NCBI GenBank assembly: GCA_019753285.1
Contig: JAIELD010000029.1
Location: forward strand, 124,001 to 188,000
Reading direction: 5' to 3'
DNA from: Beijerinckiaceae bacterium
GTDB lineage: Bacteria > Pseudomonadota > Alphaproteobacteria > Rhizobiales > Beijerinckiaceae
DNA length: 64,000 nucleotides
Under the pieces are notes generated by a model. The model was not told the DNA's origin and made no database searches. It was given only the letters and a program-made list of their open reading frames with translations. Shown here piece after piece: positions 25,215 to 32,744 of this stretch. The position numbers and the translations under genes are program-made. Position 1 is the first letter of the stretch. Each line of letters starts with the position of its first letter.

Positions 25215-25230
25215 TTAATGAAGCCTTTAA
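25215..25230. promoter_or_regulatory. CtrA-like box upstream of fliL
   Basis: TTAA is followed after seven bases by TTTA, or after eight bases by an exact TTAA. It is one step from the TTAA-N7-TTAA consensus, 95 bp before the fliL start and on the far side of the flgF promoter elements. fliLM is a CtrA-dependent early operon in Caulobacter. A separate TTAACCAT half-site is at 25348-25355. Confidence 0.4.
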
Positions 25231-25240
25231 AAATGCGGAA

Positions 25241-25259
25241 CCGGGCAATTTTTGCCGAG
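25241..25259. promoter_or_regulatory. FlbD (ftr)-like palindrome upstream of flgF
   Basis: CCGGGCAATTTTTGCCGAG is a near-perfect palindrome (CGGgCAA-TTT-TTGcCG). Its centre is 110 bp upstream of the -24 dinucleotide of the flgF sigma54-like promoter, the normal range for an enhancer-binding protein. The preceding bases AATGCGGAACCG recur in the flgI control region. Confidence 0.6.
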
Positions 25260-25357
25260 CTTATTTTGCCCGCTGGCCGTTGTTGCCCGTGGCAGAGCTA
25301 ATGGAGGCTTTCCGCTAAATCTCTGATTTGACTGAAGTAGTTTTTGTTAACCATGTT

Positions 25358-25373
25358 TGGCACGCCTCTTGGT
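25358..25373 (+). promoter_or_regulatory. sigma54-like promoter for flgF-flgG-flgA-flgH
   Basis: TGGCACG, four bases, TTGGT. The -24 block is exact; the -12 block has GG where the consensus has GC. From the -12 dinucleotide to the preferred flgF ATG is about 80 bases, nearly the same as at flgI. The spacing and the upstream palindrome support it despite the weak -12. Confidence 0.55.
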
Positions 25374-25450
25374 GAATGAATGACCGAGGCTGGCCGCGCT
25401 GGGGAGCGTTGAGGTCAGCCGAATTGGGGAGCATGGAGGCGTCGTTTCCG

Positions 25451-26194
25451 ATGGAAAACGCGCTATTGGTCGGCCTGTCGCGCCAGGTGGCGCTTGGCCG
25501 CGAATTGGATGTCGTCGCGAACAACGTCGCGAACATCGAGACGAACGGCTTCAAGCGCCGCTCGTCGGTCTTTCAGGAATATATATCGCCGACCGCCCGC
25601 GCCGAAAACTTCAAGGGCGTGGACAAGCGCGTGTCCTTCGTTCTCGACCAGGGCACTACGCTGAACTTCGCGGCCGGCGGATTGAGCCGGACCGACAATC
25701 CTCTCGACGTCGCGATCAAGGGCGACGCGCTTTTCGCGGTCCAGACGCCCCAGGGCGAGCGCTATACGCGGGACGGAGCCTTCTCCTTCAATGCGAAGGG
25801 CGAACTCGTCACGCAGAGCGGGCATCAGGTCGTCACCGATCAGGGCGTGTTCCGCCTCACGCAGACCGAGCGCGACTTCCAGATCGCGCCTGACGGGCAG
25901 ATCACGACCAGCGATGGCGTCAGGGGCAAGATCAAACTCGTCAAGTTCGACAATCCGCAGTCTCTGGCCAATGTCGGCGCCAACGAATTCAGCAGCACGG
26001 ACCGCGCGAGGCCGGCGGGCACGGACGTCAGGCTCGAGACGGGTGCGGTGGAGAAGTCCAACGTCAGCGCCGTGCTGGAGATGAGCCGCCTCATCGAGAT
26101 CAATCGGTCCTATCAGGCCGTCGCCAACATGATGACCCAGACCGACCAGCTTCGCCGGACCGCGATCCAGAAGCTCGCGGACATCTCCACCTGA
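25451..26194 (+). CDS. flgF: flagellar proximal-rod protein FlgF
   Basis: A 247-residue rod protein of the FlgE/F/G family. The N-terminal Glu-Leu-Asp-Val-Val-Ala-Asn-Asn-Val-Ala-Asn-Ile-Glu-Thr-Asn-Gly-Phe-Lys signature and the C-terminal helix Val-Leu-Glu-Met-Ser-Arg-Leu-Ile-Glu-Ile-Asn-Arg-Ser-Tyr-Gln are intact. Starts at 25376 and 25433 are possible, but family proteins begin Met-Glu-Asn-Ala-Leu-Leu, which is the ATG at 25451, with GGAGG 11 bases upstream. It heads flgF-flgG-flgA-flgH. Confidence 0.92.
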   Translation: MENALLVGLSRQVALGRELDVVANNVANIETNGFKRRSSVFQEYISPTARAENFKGVDKRVSFVLDQGTTLNFAAGGLSRTDNPLDVAIKGDALFAVQTPQGERYTRDGAFSFNAKGELVTQSGHQVVTDQGVFRLTQTERDFQIAPDGQITTSDGVRGKIKLVKFDNPQSLANVGANEFSSTDRARPAGTDVRLETGAVEKSNVSAVLEMSRLIEINRSYQAVANMMTQTDQLRRTAIQKLADIST

Positions 26195-26222
26195 TTCGTA
26201 TTTTCATAAAGGATTATCCGCC

Positions 26223-27014
26223 ATGCGCGCTCTTTATACCGCCGCCACCGGAATGGCCGCCCAGGAACTGTCCGTCCAGGTCATCTCGAACAACGTCGCC
26301 AACCTGCGCACCAGCGGCTTCAAGCGCCAGACGGTGCAGTTCCAGGATCTGCTTTACGATCAGCAGCGGCGTGCCGGTTCGCAGACCTCGAACCAGAACA
26401 CGCAGGTGCCGTCCGGCGTCTTCATCGGAACCGGCGTCAAGACTGTGGCGACGCCGCGGATCATGAGCCAGGGCAACCTGTCTCCCACGGAGCGCACCTA
26501 CGACGTTGCGATCAACGGCGAAGGCTTCTTCAAGATTCAGAAGCCGGACAACACCATCGCGTACACGAGGGATGGATCGTTCGAGCTCGACAGCCAGGGC
26601 CGCCTCGTCACGGCGGACGGCTACCTCGTCGATCCGACGATCACCGTGCCCAACAACGCGACGAGCTACGCGGTGAGCCCGCAAGGCATCGTCACCATCG
26701 TGCAGCCGGGCAATGTCCAGCCGCAGCAGATCGGCCAGCTCACCATGTCGCGCTTCATCAACAAGGTGGGCCTCGAATCGCTCGGCAACAATCTCTACGG
26801 CGAAACGGCGGCCTCCGGCCCCGCGATCGACGGCACCGCCGGCGCTGACGGCATCGGCACGCTGCAGCAGGGCTATCTCGAGGATTCGAACGTCAACTCG
26901 GTCACCGAGATCACCGGGCTGATTTCGGCGCAGCGCGCTTACGAATTCAACTCGAAGATCGTGACCGCCGTCGACCAGATGCTGACGACCACCGCGCAAA
27001 TGTTCCGCGCCTGA
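26223..27014 (+). CDS. flgG: flagellar distal-rod protein FlgG
   Basis: A 263-residue protein, the normal length. It has the rod signature Val-Ile-Ser-Asn-Asn-Val-Ala-Asn-Leu-Arg-Thr-Ser-Gly-Phe-Lys-Arg and the FlgG-specific stretch Gln-Val-Pro-Ser-Gly-Val-Phe-Ile-Gly-Thr-Gly-Val-Lys. It forms the drive-shaft part of the rod between the FlgF segment and the hook. AAAGGA precedes the ATG by nine bases. It is 28 bases after flgF. Confidence 0.95.
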   Translation: MRALYTAATGMAAQELSVQVISNNVANLRTSGFKRQTVQFQDLLYDQQRRAGSQTSNQNTQVPSGVFIGTGVKTVATPRIMSQGNLSPTERTYDVAINGEGFFKIQKPDNTIAYTRDGSFELDSQGRLVTADGYLVDPTITVPNNATSYAVSPQGIVTIVQPGNVQPQQIGQLTMSRFINKVGLESLGNNLYGETAASGPAIDGTAGADGIGTLQQGYLEDSNVNSVTEITGLISAQRAYEFNSKIVTAVDQMLTTTAQMFRA

Positions 27015-27023
27015 GGGAATGCC

Positions 27024-28145
27024 ATGAACCACTCGCTCCGCATCATCGGCACCGCATCGCTCGCAGCCCTCGTCGCGACGGGAAGCCTCGCCGCCGCACC
27101 CGCCAAGCCTAAAGACCGTGCGCCAGCCGCCCCTGCCGCAAAAAGCGCGGCGGCAGTCCAGTCCCCCGTGGAAGAGGCGGTGCCGGCGATCGTGCCGCTG
27201 ACGCTGAAATCGGAAGCCATCGTCAACGGCGACGTGGTCCGGTTCTCGGACCTCATCAACGGCGTCGATCCCCGCAGCGACGTTCCGGTGTTTCGCGCTC
27301 CTGAGCTCGGCCAGATCGGCACCATCCAGGCGGCACGCATCCTGTCGGCGGCGGCCGAGAACAATCTCGGCAAGATCGACACGCGTGACCTCACCGCGAT
27401 CATCGTGCGCCGTTCCGGCCACATCGTGGCACAGGACCAGATTCTCGACCTCGTCCGCGAGGCGCTCAACCGGCGCTTCGGTCTGCCGGCCGACACGGAG
27501 CTGGTGCCGGAAAAGACGACGAAGCCGATGATCGTGGAGGCGGATGCCCGCCGTTCGCCGCAGGTCGCGAGCTTCATATTCGACAACCGCAGCAACCGCT
27601 TCGAGGCGACGTTCACCGTTCCCGGCAGCGAGATCACCACGAAAACGCCTTACCGCATCGCCGGCGCGCTCGGCGAGAACATCCGGGTGCCGATCGTCAC
27701 CCGTGCACTCGCAAAGGGCGACACGATCACGGCCAACGACATCTCAATCGAGCGGCGGAAAAGGGTGGACTTCACCGGCGACGCGCAGGTCGATCCCGAG
27801 AAGGTCGCCGGCCAGATCGCCCGGCACGCGATGCGCAGCGGCGACATCATCGCGAGCGGCGACATCGTCAAGGCGGAGTGGGTGGAGCGCGGCTCGCTCG
27901 TGACGCTCGTCTATGAAACGCCAGGCATGTCGCTCTCCACCAAGGGGCGCGCCATCACCGGGGGCAGCGAGGGCGACACCGTGAGCGTGCAGAACCTTCA
28001 GTCGAAGCGCACCGTCGAGGGCGTGATCATCGGGCCGGGCAAGATCAGCGTGCAGAACAAGTCAGTGCAGCCAAGCCAGAAGACCTCGGCGCTGGAGCCT
28101 GACCTTGCCCGTGCGCCGACCCGCACCTCGCTGCTTGCACAATAG
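27024..28145 (+). CDS. flgA: flagellar P-ring assembly protein FlgA
   Basis: A 373-residue exported chaperone for P-ring assembly by FlgI. A signal peptide (about 1-28, ending Leu-Ala-Ala-Ala) is followed by an Ala/Lys-rich linker, a first domain from about 65, and the SAF-like and beta domains of FlgA (about 225-345, including Ile-Val-Thr-Arg-Ala-Leu-Ala-Lys-Gly-Asp and Leu-Val-Thr-Leu-Val-Tyr-Glu-Thr-Pro-Gly). It is longer than the enteric protein (about 220) through the N-terminal region, as is common in this order. GAGGGA lies five bases before the ATG. Confidence 0.92.
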   Translation: MNHSLRIIGTASLAALVATGSLAAAPAKPKDRAPAAPAAKSAAAVQSPVEEAVPAIVPLTLKSEAIVNGDVVRFSDLINGVDPRSDVPVFRAPELGQIGTIQAARILSAAAENNLGKIDTRDLTAIIVRRSGHIVAQDQILDLVREALNRRFGLPADTELVPEKTTKPMIVEADARRSPQVASFIFDNRSNRFEATFTVPGSEITTKTPYRIAGALGENIRVPIVTRALAKGDTITANDISIERRKRVDFTGDAQVDPEKVAGQIARHAMRSGDIIASGDIVKAEWVERGSLVTLVYETPGMSLSTKGRAITGGSEGDTVSVQNLQSKRTVEGVIIGPGKISVQNKSVQPSQKTSALEPDLARAPTRTSLLAQ

Positions 28146-28210
28146 AAATAGGATTGGGGATCGGGGCGGCTCCCGCCCGTTCGATCGAGATCGTGAAAAA
28201 GGTGACAGTC

Positions 28211-29002
28211 ATGAGTGAGCGCATCAAGACACCCAAGGCCCCTGCCCCGACGCTGGTGAAGCGCACGGTCACGCTCAGTCTCGCGCTCGCGGTGGCAGGG
28301 CCGCTCGGCGCCTGCAGCGCCTTCAACCGGCTGGAGCAGATCGGCGCGGCGCCGGCGCTTTCGGCGGTGGACAATCCCGCCGCCGCGCCAGGCTACAAGC
28401 CCGTGCAGTTTCCGCAGCCCGTGCCGGTACCCGCACTCACCACGCAGAACTCGCTCTGGCGCTCCGGCTCGCGCGCTTTCTTCAAGGACCAGCGCGCCAA
28501 CCAGGTCGGCGATATTCTCACGGTGCATGTCTCGATCACCGACAAGGCGAAATTCGATAACGAGACGAAGCGCTCGCGCAACAACAGCGAAAATCTCGGT
28601 GCACCGAAGTTCTTCGGCCTCGAAAGCCAGTTCCGCAACCTGCTGCCGAACGCCGTGACGCCCGAAAGCCTGGTGAAAGCCACCTCGGACGGGTCGAGCG
28701 ACGGCAAGGGTTCGGTCGACCGCAAGGAGGAGATCGTCACCGACATCGCGGCGGTGGTGCTGCAGGTGCTGCCGAACGGCAACCTCGTGATCGAGGGCAA
28801 ACAGGAGGTGCGCGTCAATTTCGAGGTGCGCGAGCTGATCGTCGCCGGCGTCGTCAGGCCGGAGGACATCGAGGCGGGCAACGTCGTCCAGAGCTCGAAG
28901 ATCGCGCAGGCCCGCATCTCCTATGGCGGCCGCGGCCAGATCACCGACGTGCAACAGCCGCGCTACGGGCAGCAGGTGCTGGACGTGCTGCTGCCGTTCT
29001 AA
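28211..29002 (+). CDS. flgH: flagellar L-ring lipoprotein FlgH
   Basis: A 263-residue outer-membrane ring protein. The signal peptide ends in the lipobox Leu-Gly-Ala-Cys, so the Cys near residue 35 is lipidated. The core shows Ser-Leu-Trp-Arg, Phe-Phe-Lys-Asp-Gln-Arg-Ala-Asn-Gln-Val-Gly-Asp-Ile-Leu-Thr-Val and Leu-Pro-Asn-Gly-Asn-Leu-Val-Ile-Glu-Gly-Lys-Gln-Glu, all typical. I start at the ATG at 28211 with AAGGTG before it; an upstream in-frame start at 28154 is less good. It is the last gene of the flgF operon and is followed by two hairpins. Confidence 0.94.
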   Translation: MSERIKTPKAPAPTLVKRTVTLSLALAVAGPLGACSAFNRLEQIGAAPALSAVDNPAAAPGYKPVQFPQPVPVPALTTQNSLWRSGSRAFFKDQRANQVGDILTVHVSITDKAKFDNETKRSRNNSENLGAPKFFGLESQFRNLLPNAVTPESLVKATSDGSSDGKGSVDRKEEIVTDIAAVVLQVLPNGNLVIEGKQEVRVNFEVRELIVAGVVRPEDIEAGNVVQSSKIAQARISYGGRGQITDVQQPRYGQQVLDVLLPF

Positions 29003-29173
29003 GCCTTTTTATACGAGTTGAAGGGAGCGCATGAAGTCCTGCCGGCAGGCAGGGCCGAGGGAGCAGTGTGCCTGTTGCGGTTGTCGCGTCCTCGTAAAGT
29101 CCTGCGTCGCGTTCAGTTGCGTTCGTCATTCCGGTTGCCTGCCTGATCATCTTGGGCGAGCGCCGGTTCTGAA

Positions 29174-29193
29174 AGCGGGTTGGTTGACCCGCT
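29174..29193 (+). terminator. first hairpin after flgH
   Basis: AGCGGGT and ACCCGCT pair around a six-base loop, followed by CCCCCTT. A modest hairpin, 170 bases past the flgH stop, directly ahead of a stronger one. Confidence 0.4.
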
Positions 29194-29217
29194 CCCCCTT
29201 GTGGTCAGCCAAAACGC

Positions 29218-29249
29218 GTGCGGCCCCGGAGCTCCCCCCGGGGCCGCAC
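29218..29249 (+). terminator. strong hairpin terminating the flgF-flgH operon
   Basis: A 12-bp perfect stem (GTGCGGCCCCGG with its complement) and an eight-base loop are followed by CTCGTTT. The T tract is short, but the stem is the strongest in this part of the window and lies between the flagellar operon and the unrelated cytochrome gene. Confidence 0.6.
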
Positions 29250-29387
29250 CTCGTTTACGAGACTGTCAAATCCCTTGGGGCTGTGACAATGGTCACATGC
29301 CGCGTACATTGGCGGTTCAGAACAATCTTGGCATCGTCAGGTTGTCGACCGCAGTCGGAACACCCCCGCTTTCGAGGAAGGCACAAG

Positions 29388-29945
29388 ATGCAGCCGGTTA
29401 GCCCGAACGCCCAGCGCTATGACACGCGAACGATCGTCTTTCACTGGACGATCGCGGTGCTGGTCGTGCTGCAATGGCTCAGCGCGCAGACGATCGACCT
29501 CTTTCCACGTGGCCCGCTGCGCGTCGATGCGCGTTCCGTTCATATCATGCTGGGCGTGCTGACCGGAGCCGTTCTCCTCGCACGCATAATTTGGCGTGCG
29601 ACCGAGGGGCGGCGGCTTCCGCTGGCGGATAAAGGCGTGCTGAACCTCGTGGCCAAGGCAACCCATTGGGGTCTTTACGCCCTTCTGACCGCCATGGTCC
29701 TTGTCGGGCTGTTTCTCGCCTGGACGCGTGGCGATTCGATCTTCAACCTATTCTCGATCCCCGCTTACGAGCCCGGCAATCGCGCGCTCGTGCACCAGGT
29801 CGAGGAACTGCACGGTACAATTGGCTGGATCATCATCGCTGTAGCCGGGCTGCACAGCGCAGCAGCGCTGTTTCACCGCTATTTTTTGAAAGACGGCGTG
29901 CTGCAGCGCATGCTGCCGTCAGAGGCCGATCAATCGTCCCGGTAG
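29388..29945 (+). CDS. cytochrome b561-type membrane protein
   Basis: A 185-residue di-haem cytochrome b of the YodB/CybB type. Four membrane segments are visible (about 16-36, 49-67, 90-110 and 146-165). Candidate haem ligands are His19 (Phe-His-Trp), His51 (Ser-Val-His-Ile-Met), His138 (Leu-His-Gly-Thr) and His156 (Gly-Leu-His-Ser). Such proteins shuttle electrons between quinol and periplasmic acceptors, or act as a superoxide:quinone oxidoreductase. GAGGAAGG precedes the ATG by six bases. Its last 16 bases overlap the end of the convergent dksA gene. It is not flagellar and may be a later insertion in the cluster. Confidence 0.85.
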   Translation: MQPVSPNAQRYDTRTIVFHWTIAVLVVLQWLSAQTIDLFPRGPLRVDARSVHIMLGVLTGAVLLARIIWRATEGRRLPLADKGVLNLVAKATHWGLYALLTAMVLVGLFLAWTRGDSIFNLFSIPAYEPGNRALVHQVEELHGTIGWIIIAVAGLHSAAALFHRYFLKDGVLQRMLPSEADQSSR

Positions 29946-30355
29946 ATCTTCTCGCGGCGTTCGTGGCGTTCCTGCGCTTCGATCGACAGGGTCGCGATCG
30001 GCCGGGCGTCGAGCCGGCGCAGCGAGATCGGCTCGCCCGTCTCCTCGCAGAAACCGTAGCTGCCGTCGTCAATGCGCGAGATCGCGGCGTCGATCTTCGA
30101 GATGAGCTTTCGCTGGCGGTCGCGCGCCCGGAGCTCGATCGAACGATCGGTTTCCGACGAGGCGCGGTCGGCGATGTCGGGATGGGCATCCACATCCGCC
30201 TGCAGCGTGTTGAGCGTCTCGGTGGATTCGCGGATGATGTCCTGCTTCCACTTGATGAGTTTTTTTCTGAAGTAGTCTCTCTGCCGCTCGTTCATGAACG
30301 GCTCGTCTTCTGATGGACGGTAATCGCTCTCGGGTTTCAACGCCGCATCGACCAT
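29930..30355 (-). CDS. dksA: RNA polymerase-binding factor DksA
   Basis: A 141-residue protein with the family layout: N-terminal helix, long coiled coil (about 20-95, with Asp-x-x-Asp near the tip: Asp-Ile-Ala-Asp) that enters the secondary channel of RNA polymerase, then the C-terminal globular domain. The zinc ribbon is reduced: only the first Cys (Phe-Cys-Glu-Glu-Thr) remains, and the later Cys pair is Ser and Ala (Leu-Ser-Ile-Glu-Ala). This form is usual in alphaproteobacteria. I start at the ATG at 30355; an upstream in-frame start adds 32 poor residues. It works with ppGpp in stringent control. Confidence 0.88.
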   Translation of the reverse strand: MVDAALKPESDYRPSEDEPFMNERQRDYFRKKLIKWKQDIIRESTETLNTLQADVDAHPDIADRASSETDRSIELRARDRQRKLISKIDAAISRIDDGSYGFCEETGEPISLRRLDARPIATLSIEAQERHERREKIYRDD

Positions 30356-30496
30356 TCGAATTCCTGCAATGTTTGAAATGCGCCGCCACCGCGCTTCGGC
30401 GGGCTGCGAAGGTGCCGCCTTATACGCGCGCCATTGTGACACGACAATCACGAAAATATTTCAGCTCTCACCAAGCGTGAGAAGGTGTGGTTTCGC

Positions 30497-30904
30497 TCAG
30501 GCGCGCAGGCCGAGCTTGGCGAGTTCGACCTCGGCTCTGAGCTCGATATGCGCAAGGATTTCATCGAGTTGCGGGTCGGCGCTCGGCGCGCGGTGGCGGA
30601 GCTGCTCGGCGATGCGATGGAGCGCCTGCGCCGGCACCTTGCCCGCAAGCATGGCGGCTTTCAGCTGATCGAGCGAATCAAGCAGGTTTTTCCCGCGCTG
30701 CGCAGCGCGCCGTCGGCGCTCGGGAGCGTCATCCACCTCCTGCAGCGCGATGAGCGCGTCGAGATTGGCAAGAGCGCTGATGTTGATCGGTGTCGAGGCC
30801 TTGGACGTGCTGCTCGTCGGCAGCGAGAAACTGGCGCCGCCCGCGCGACGGGGCCGACCGGATGCAACTGCGCTCGAAATGCCCGAACCTGAATATACCC
30901 GCAT
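30497..30904 (-). CDS. fliX: flagellar assembly regulator FliX
   Basis: A 135-residue protein whose C-terminal two thirds match FliX: Asp-Ala-Leu-Ile-Ala-Leu-Gln-Glu-Val, Leu-Asp-Ser-Leu-Asp-Gln-Leu-Lys, and Asp-Pro-Gln-Leu-Asp-Glu-Ile-Leu. In Caulobacter FliX senses assembly of the early basal body and controls the sigma54 activator FlbD. The N-terminus (Met-Arg-Val-Tyr) is typical. Start at the ATG at 30904 with GGGTGG upstream; a TTG one codon before is not needed. It is divergent from flgI, and the shared region has a CtrA-like box, a FlbD-like palindrome and a sigma54-like promoter. Confidence 0.9.
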   Translation of the reverse strand: MRVYSGSGISSAVASGRPRRAGGASFSLPTSSTSKASTPINISALANLDALIALQEVDDAPERRRRAAQRGKNLLDSLDQLKAAMLAGKVPAQALHRIAEQLRHRAPSADPQLDEILAHIELRAEVELAKLGLRA

Positions 30905-30975
30905 CAATCCACCCGGAAATCGCGCCCATCATGCCGCCTGGCGGCTTTTCTCAGAACATGATGAGCGAAGCGTGG

Positions 30976-30990
30976 TTAAGGGTTGGTGAA
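30976..30990. promoter_or_regulatory. CtrA-like box upstream of fliX
   Basis: TTAA, seven bases, TGAA: one mismatch from TTAA-N7-TTAA, about 72 bp before the fliX start. fliX is a CtrA target in Caulobacter. Confidence 0.4.
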
Positions 30991-30994
30991 GATG

Positions 30995-31012
30995 CCGGCC
31001 AGATTTGCCGGG
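30995..31012. promoter_or_regulatory. FlbD (ftr)-like palindrome upstream of flgI
   Basis: CCGGCCAGATTTGCCGGG is a palindrome with two central mismatches. Its centre is 103 bp upstream of the -24 dinucleotide of the flgI sigma54-like promoter. A further half-site (CGGCAAA) is at 31017-31023 and the string TGCGGAACCG shared with the flgF region is at 31038-31047. Confidence 0.55.
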
Positions 31013-31104
31013 CGCACGGCAAATAAAGCCTTAACGCTGCGGAACCGTTCATGTTTACCGCATTATAATTTAATGATTTCAATATGTTGACTAGCCTTAC
31101 CCTA

Positions 31105-31120
31105 TGGCATGGCTTTCGCA
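31105..31120 (+). promoter_or_regulatory. sigma54 promoter for flgI-flgJ-flgN
   Basis: TGGCATG, four bases, TCGCA: both key dinucleotides (GG and GC, ten bases apart) are present and the rest is close to the consensus TGGCACG-N4-TTGCA. The -12 GC is 79 bases before the flgI ATG. It is the best-matching sigma54 site I found in the window. Confidence 0.7.
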
Positions 31121-31197
31121 AAGCTTCCAGCAGTTCGTTGCGTGCTGCGTCTCATACGGGGAGTTCCCGCCAGAATGTTGCCAAGGTTTTCAGACCC

Positions 31198-32340
31198 ATG
31201 CGTGCACCTCAGTTCTCCACAAGGCTGCTCCTTTCCAAGATAGCGCTCGTTCTCGGCGCGGTTGCCATCAGCGCCGCCATCGCCGTCCCGGCCGTCGCGA
31301 ATTCACGCATCAAGGACCTTGCCAGCGTCGAGGGCGTCAGGGAGAACCAGCTCGTCGGCTACGGCCTCGTCGTCGGCCTCAACGGCACGGGCGACACGCT
31401 CAACAACTCGCCCTTCACCAAGCAGTCGCTCACCTCGATGCTCGAGCGCCTTGGCGTCAACACGCGCGGCACCAATCTTCGCACCGCCAACGTTGCGGCC
31501 GTCATGGTCACCGCCAACCTGCCGCCCTTCTCGACGCAGGGCACGCGGGTGGACGTCACCGTCTCCGCGCTCGGCGATGCGAAATCGCTCCAGGGCGGCA
31601 CGCTGCTGGTGACGCCGCTGCTCGGCGCTGACGGCGAGGTTTATGCCGTCGGCCAGGGTTCCGTCGCGATCTCGGGCTTCTCGGCCGAAGGTGAAGCCGC
31701 GAAGGTGACACGCGGCGTGCCGACGGTCGGGCGCATCGCCAACGGAGCCGTCGTCGAACGCGAGATCGACTTCGCGCTGAAGGGCCAGACCGCGCTGCGC
31801 CTCGCCCTGCGCAACCCCGATTTCACGACCGCGAAGAACATCGCCGGCGCGATCAACGAATTTCTCAACGCCAACTGCGCCGAACCGACCGACCCAGCGA
31901 CCGTCGCGATCCAGATTCCTGCGAACTACAAGGGCAACATCATCAAGCTGCTGACAGAGGTGGAACTGCTGCGCGTCTCGCCAGACCAGCGCGCCCGCAT
32001 CGTGGTCGACGAGCGCTCCGGGATCATCGTCATCGGCAAGGATGTGCGCGTCTCCACCGTCGCCATCGCGCAGGGCAATCTCACCGTCACGATCAGCGAA
32101 ACGCCGGTCGTCTCGCAGCCCAACGCCTTCGCTAACGGGCAGACGGTGGTGGTGCCGCGCACCAACATCAACGTCAATGACGACGCCGGCAAACGGCTCG
32201 CCATCGTCAAGGAGGGCGTGACGCTGAAGGATCTCGTCGACGGGCTCAACGCGCTCGGCATCGGCCCCCGCGACATGATCTCGATCCTGCAGGCCATCAA
32301 GGCCGCGGGCGCCCTGCAAGCCGACATCGAAGTGATGTGA
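31198..32340 (+). CDS. flgI: flagellar P-ring protein FlgI
   Basis: A 380-residue periplasmic ring protein. A signal peptide (about 8-33, ending Val-Ala-Asn) precedes Arg-Ile-Lys-Asp-Leu-Ala-Ser-Val-Glu-Gly-Val-Arg-Glu-Asn-Gln-Leu, then Gly-Tyr-Gly-Leu-Val-Val-Gly-Leu-Asn-Gly-Thr-Gly-Asp, family hallmarks. The frame is open to 31084, but that extension would contain the sigma54 promoter, and the ATG at 31198 gives the normal length. The next gene, flgJ, starts 10 bases after its stop. Confidence 0.95.
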   Translation: MRAPQFSTRLLLSKIALVLGAVAISAAIAVPAVANSRIKDLASVEGVRENQLVGYGLVVGLNGTGDTLNNSPFTKQSLTSMLERLGVNTRGTNLRTANVAAVMVTANLPPFSTQGTRVDVTVSALGDAKSLQGGTLLVTPLLGADGEVYAVGQGSVAISGFSAEGEAAKVTRGVPTVGRIANGAVVEREIDFALKGQTALRLALRNPDFTTAKNIAGAINEFLNANCAEPTDPATVAIQIPANYKGNIIKLLTEVELLRVSPDQRARIVVDERSGIIVIGKDVRVSTVAIAQGNLTVTISETPVVSQPNAFANGQTVVVPRTNINVNDDAGKRLAIVKEGVTLKDLVDGLNALGIGPRDMISILQAIKAAGALQADIEVM

Positions 32341-32350
32341 GGACAAGACC

Positions 32351-32692
32351 ATGACAGCCCATATCCTTCCCCAGAACTCGGCGCTCGCAGGCCTTGGCCA
32401 GACGACGCCACCTGACGGCAACACATCGAAGAAGGCTAAGACCGCCTGGGCGGCGGCTCAGAACTTCGAGTCGATCTTCATCAAGAACCTCTACTCGCAG
32501 GCCTTCAGCGGCGTGAAGGGAGAAGGCCCGCTCGGTACCGACGGCGCAGGCGCCGAGACCTGGCGCGATCTCCTCGTCGACGAATACGCCAAATCAAGCA
32601 CGCGGTCCGGCGGCATCGGCATCGCAAAGGACGTCTACCGCGAACTTCTCCAGGTGCAGGAGCGCGCAGGCGCGAAAACGGTTTCAAAATAG
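32351..32692 (+). CDS. flgJ: rod-binding protein (FlgJ N-terminal type)
   Basis: A 113-residue protein equal to the N-terminal rod-binding domain of FlgJ: Ala-Ala-Gln-Asn-Phe-Glu-Ser-Ile-Phe-Ile-Lys-Asn-Leu-Tyr and Gly-Ala-Glu-Thr-Trp-Arg-Asp-Leu-Leu-Val-Asp-Glu-Tyr. It lacks the C-terminal muramidase domain of enteric FlgJ, as usual in alphaproteobacteria, where a separate lytic enzyme serves the rod. It caps rod assembly in the periplasm. It follows flgI closely and precedes flgN. Confidence 0.9.
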   Translation: MTAHILPQNSALAGLGQTTPPDGNTSKKAKTAWAAAQNFESIFIKNLYSQAFSGVKGEGPLGTDGAGAETWRDLLVDEYAKSSTRSGGIGIAKDVYRELLQVQERAGAKTVSK

Positions 32693-32744
32693 CGCTGGAG
32701 CCAAAGCCTCCCGCGTCGGTCCGGTTCAAACGAAAGTCAGTGTC

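Larger units (their letters stand above)
29003..29387. other. 385-bp intergenic region after flgH, no gene seen
   Basis: No convincing coding sequence: the open frame from 29031 that runs into the cytochrome gene has no family-like residues. The region holds two hairpins near 29174-29193 and 29218-29249, and the promoter of the cytochrome gene should lie after 29250, where I cannot point to a clear -35/-10. Confidence 0.6.

Noticed and set aside
29031-29387. N-terminal extension of the cytochrome b561 frame by 119 codons
   Set aside because: The extension crosses two hairpins, has no conserved residues, and a strong ribosome site stands before the ATG at 29388.
31084-31197. N-terminal extension of FlgI
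   Set aside because: It would include the sigma54 promoter and push the signal peptide inward.
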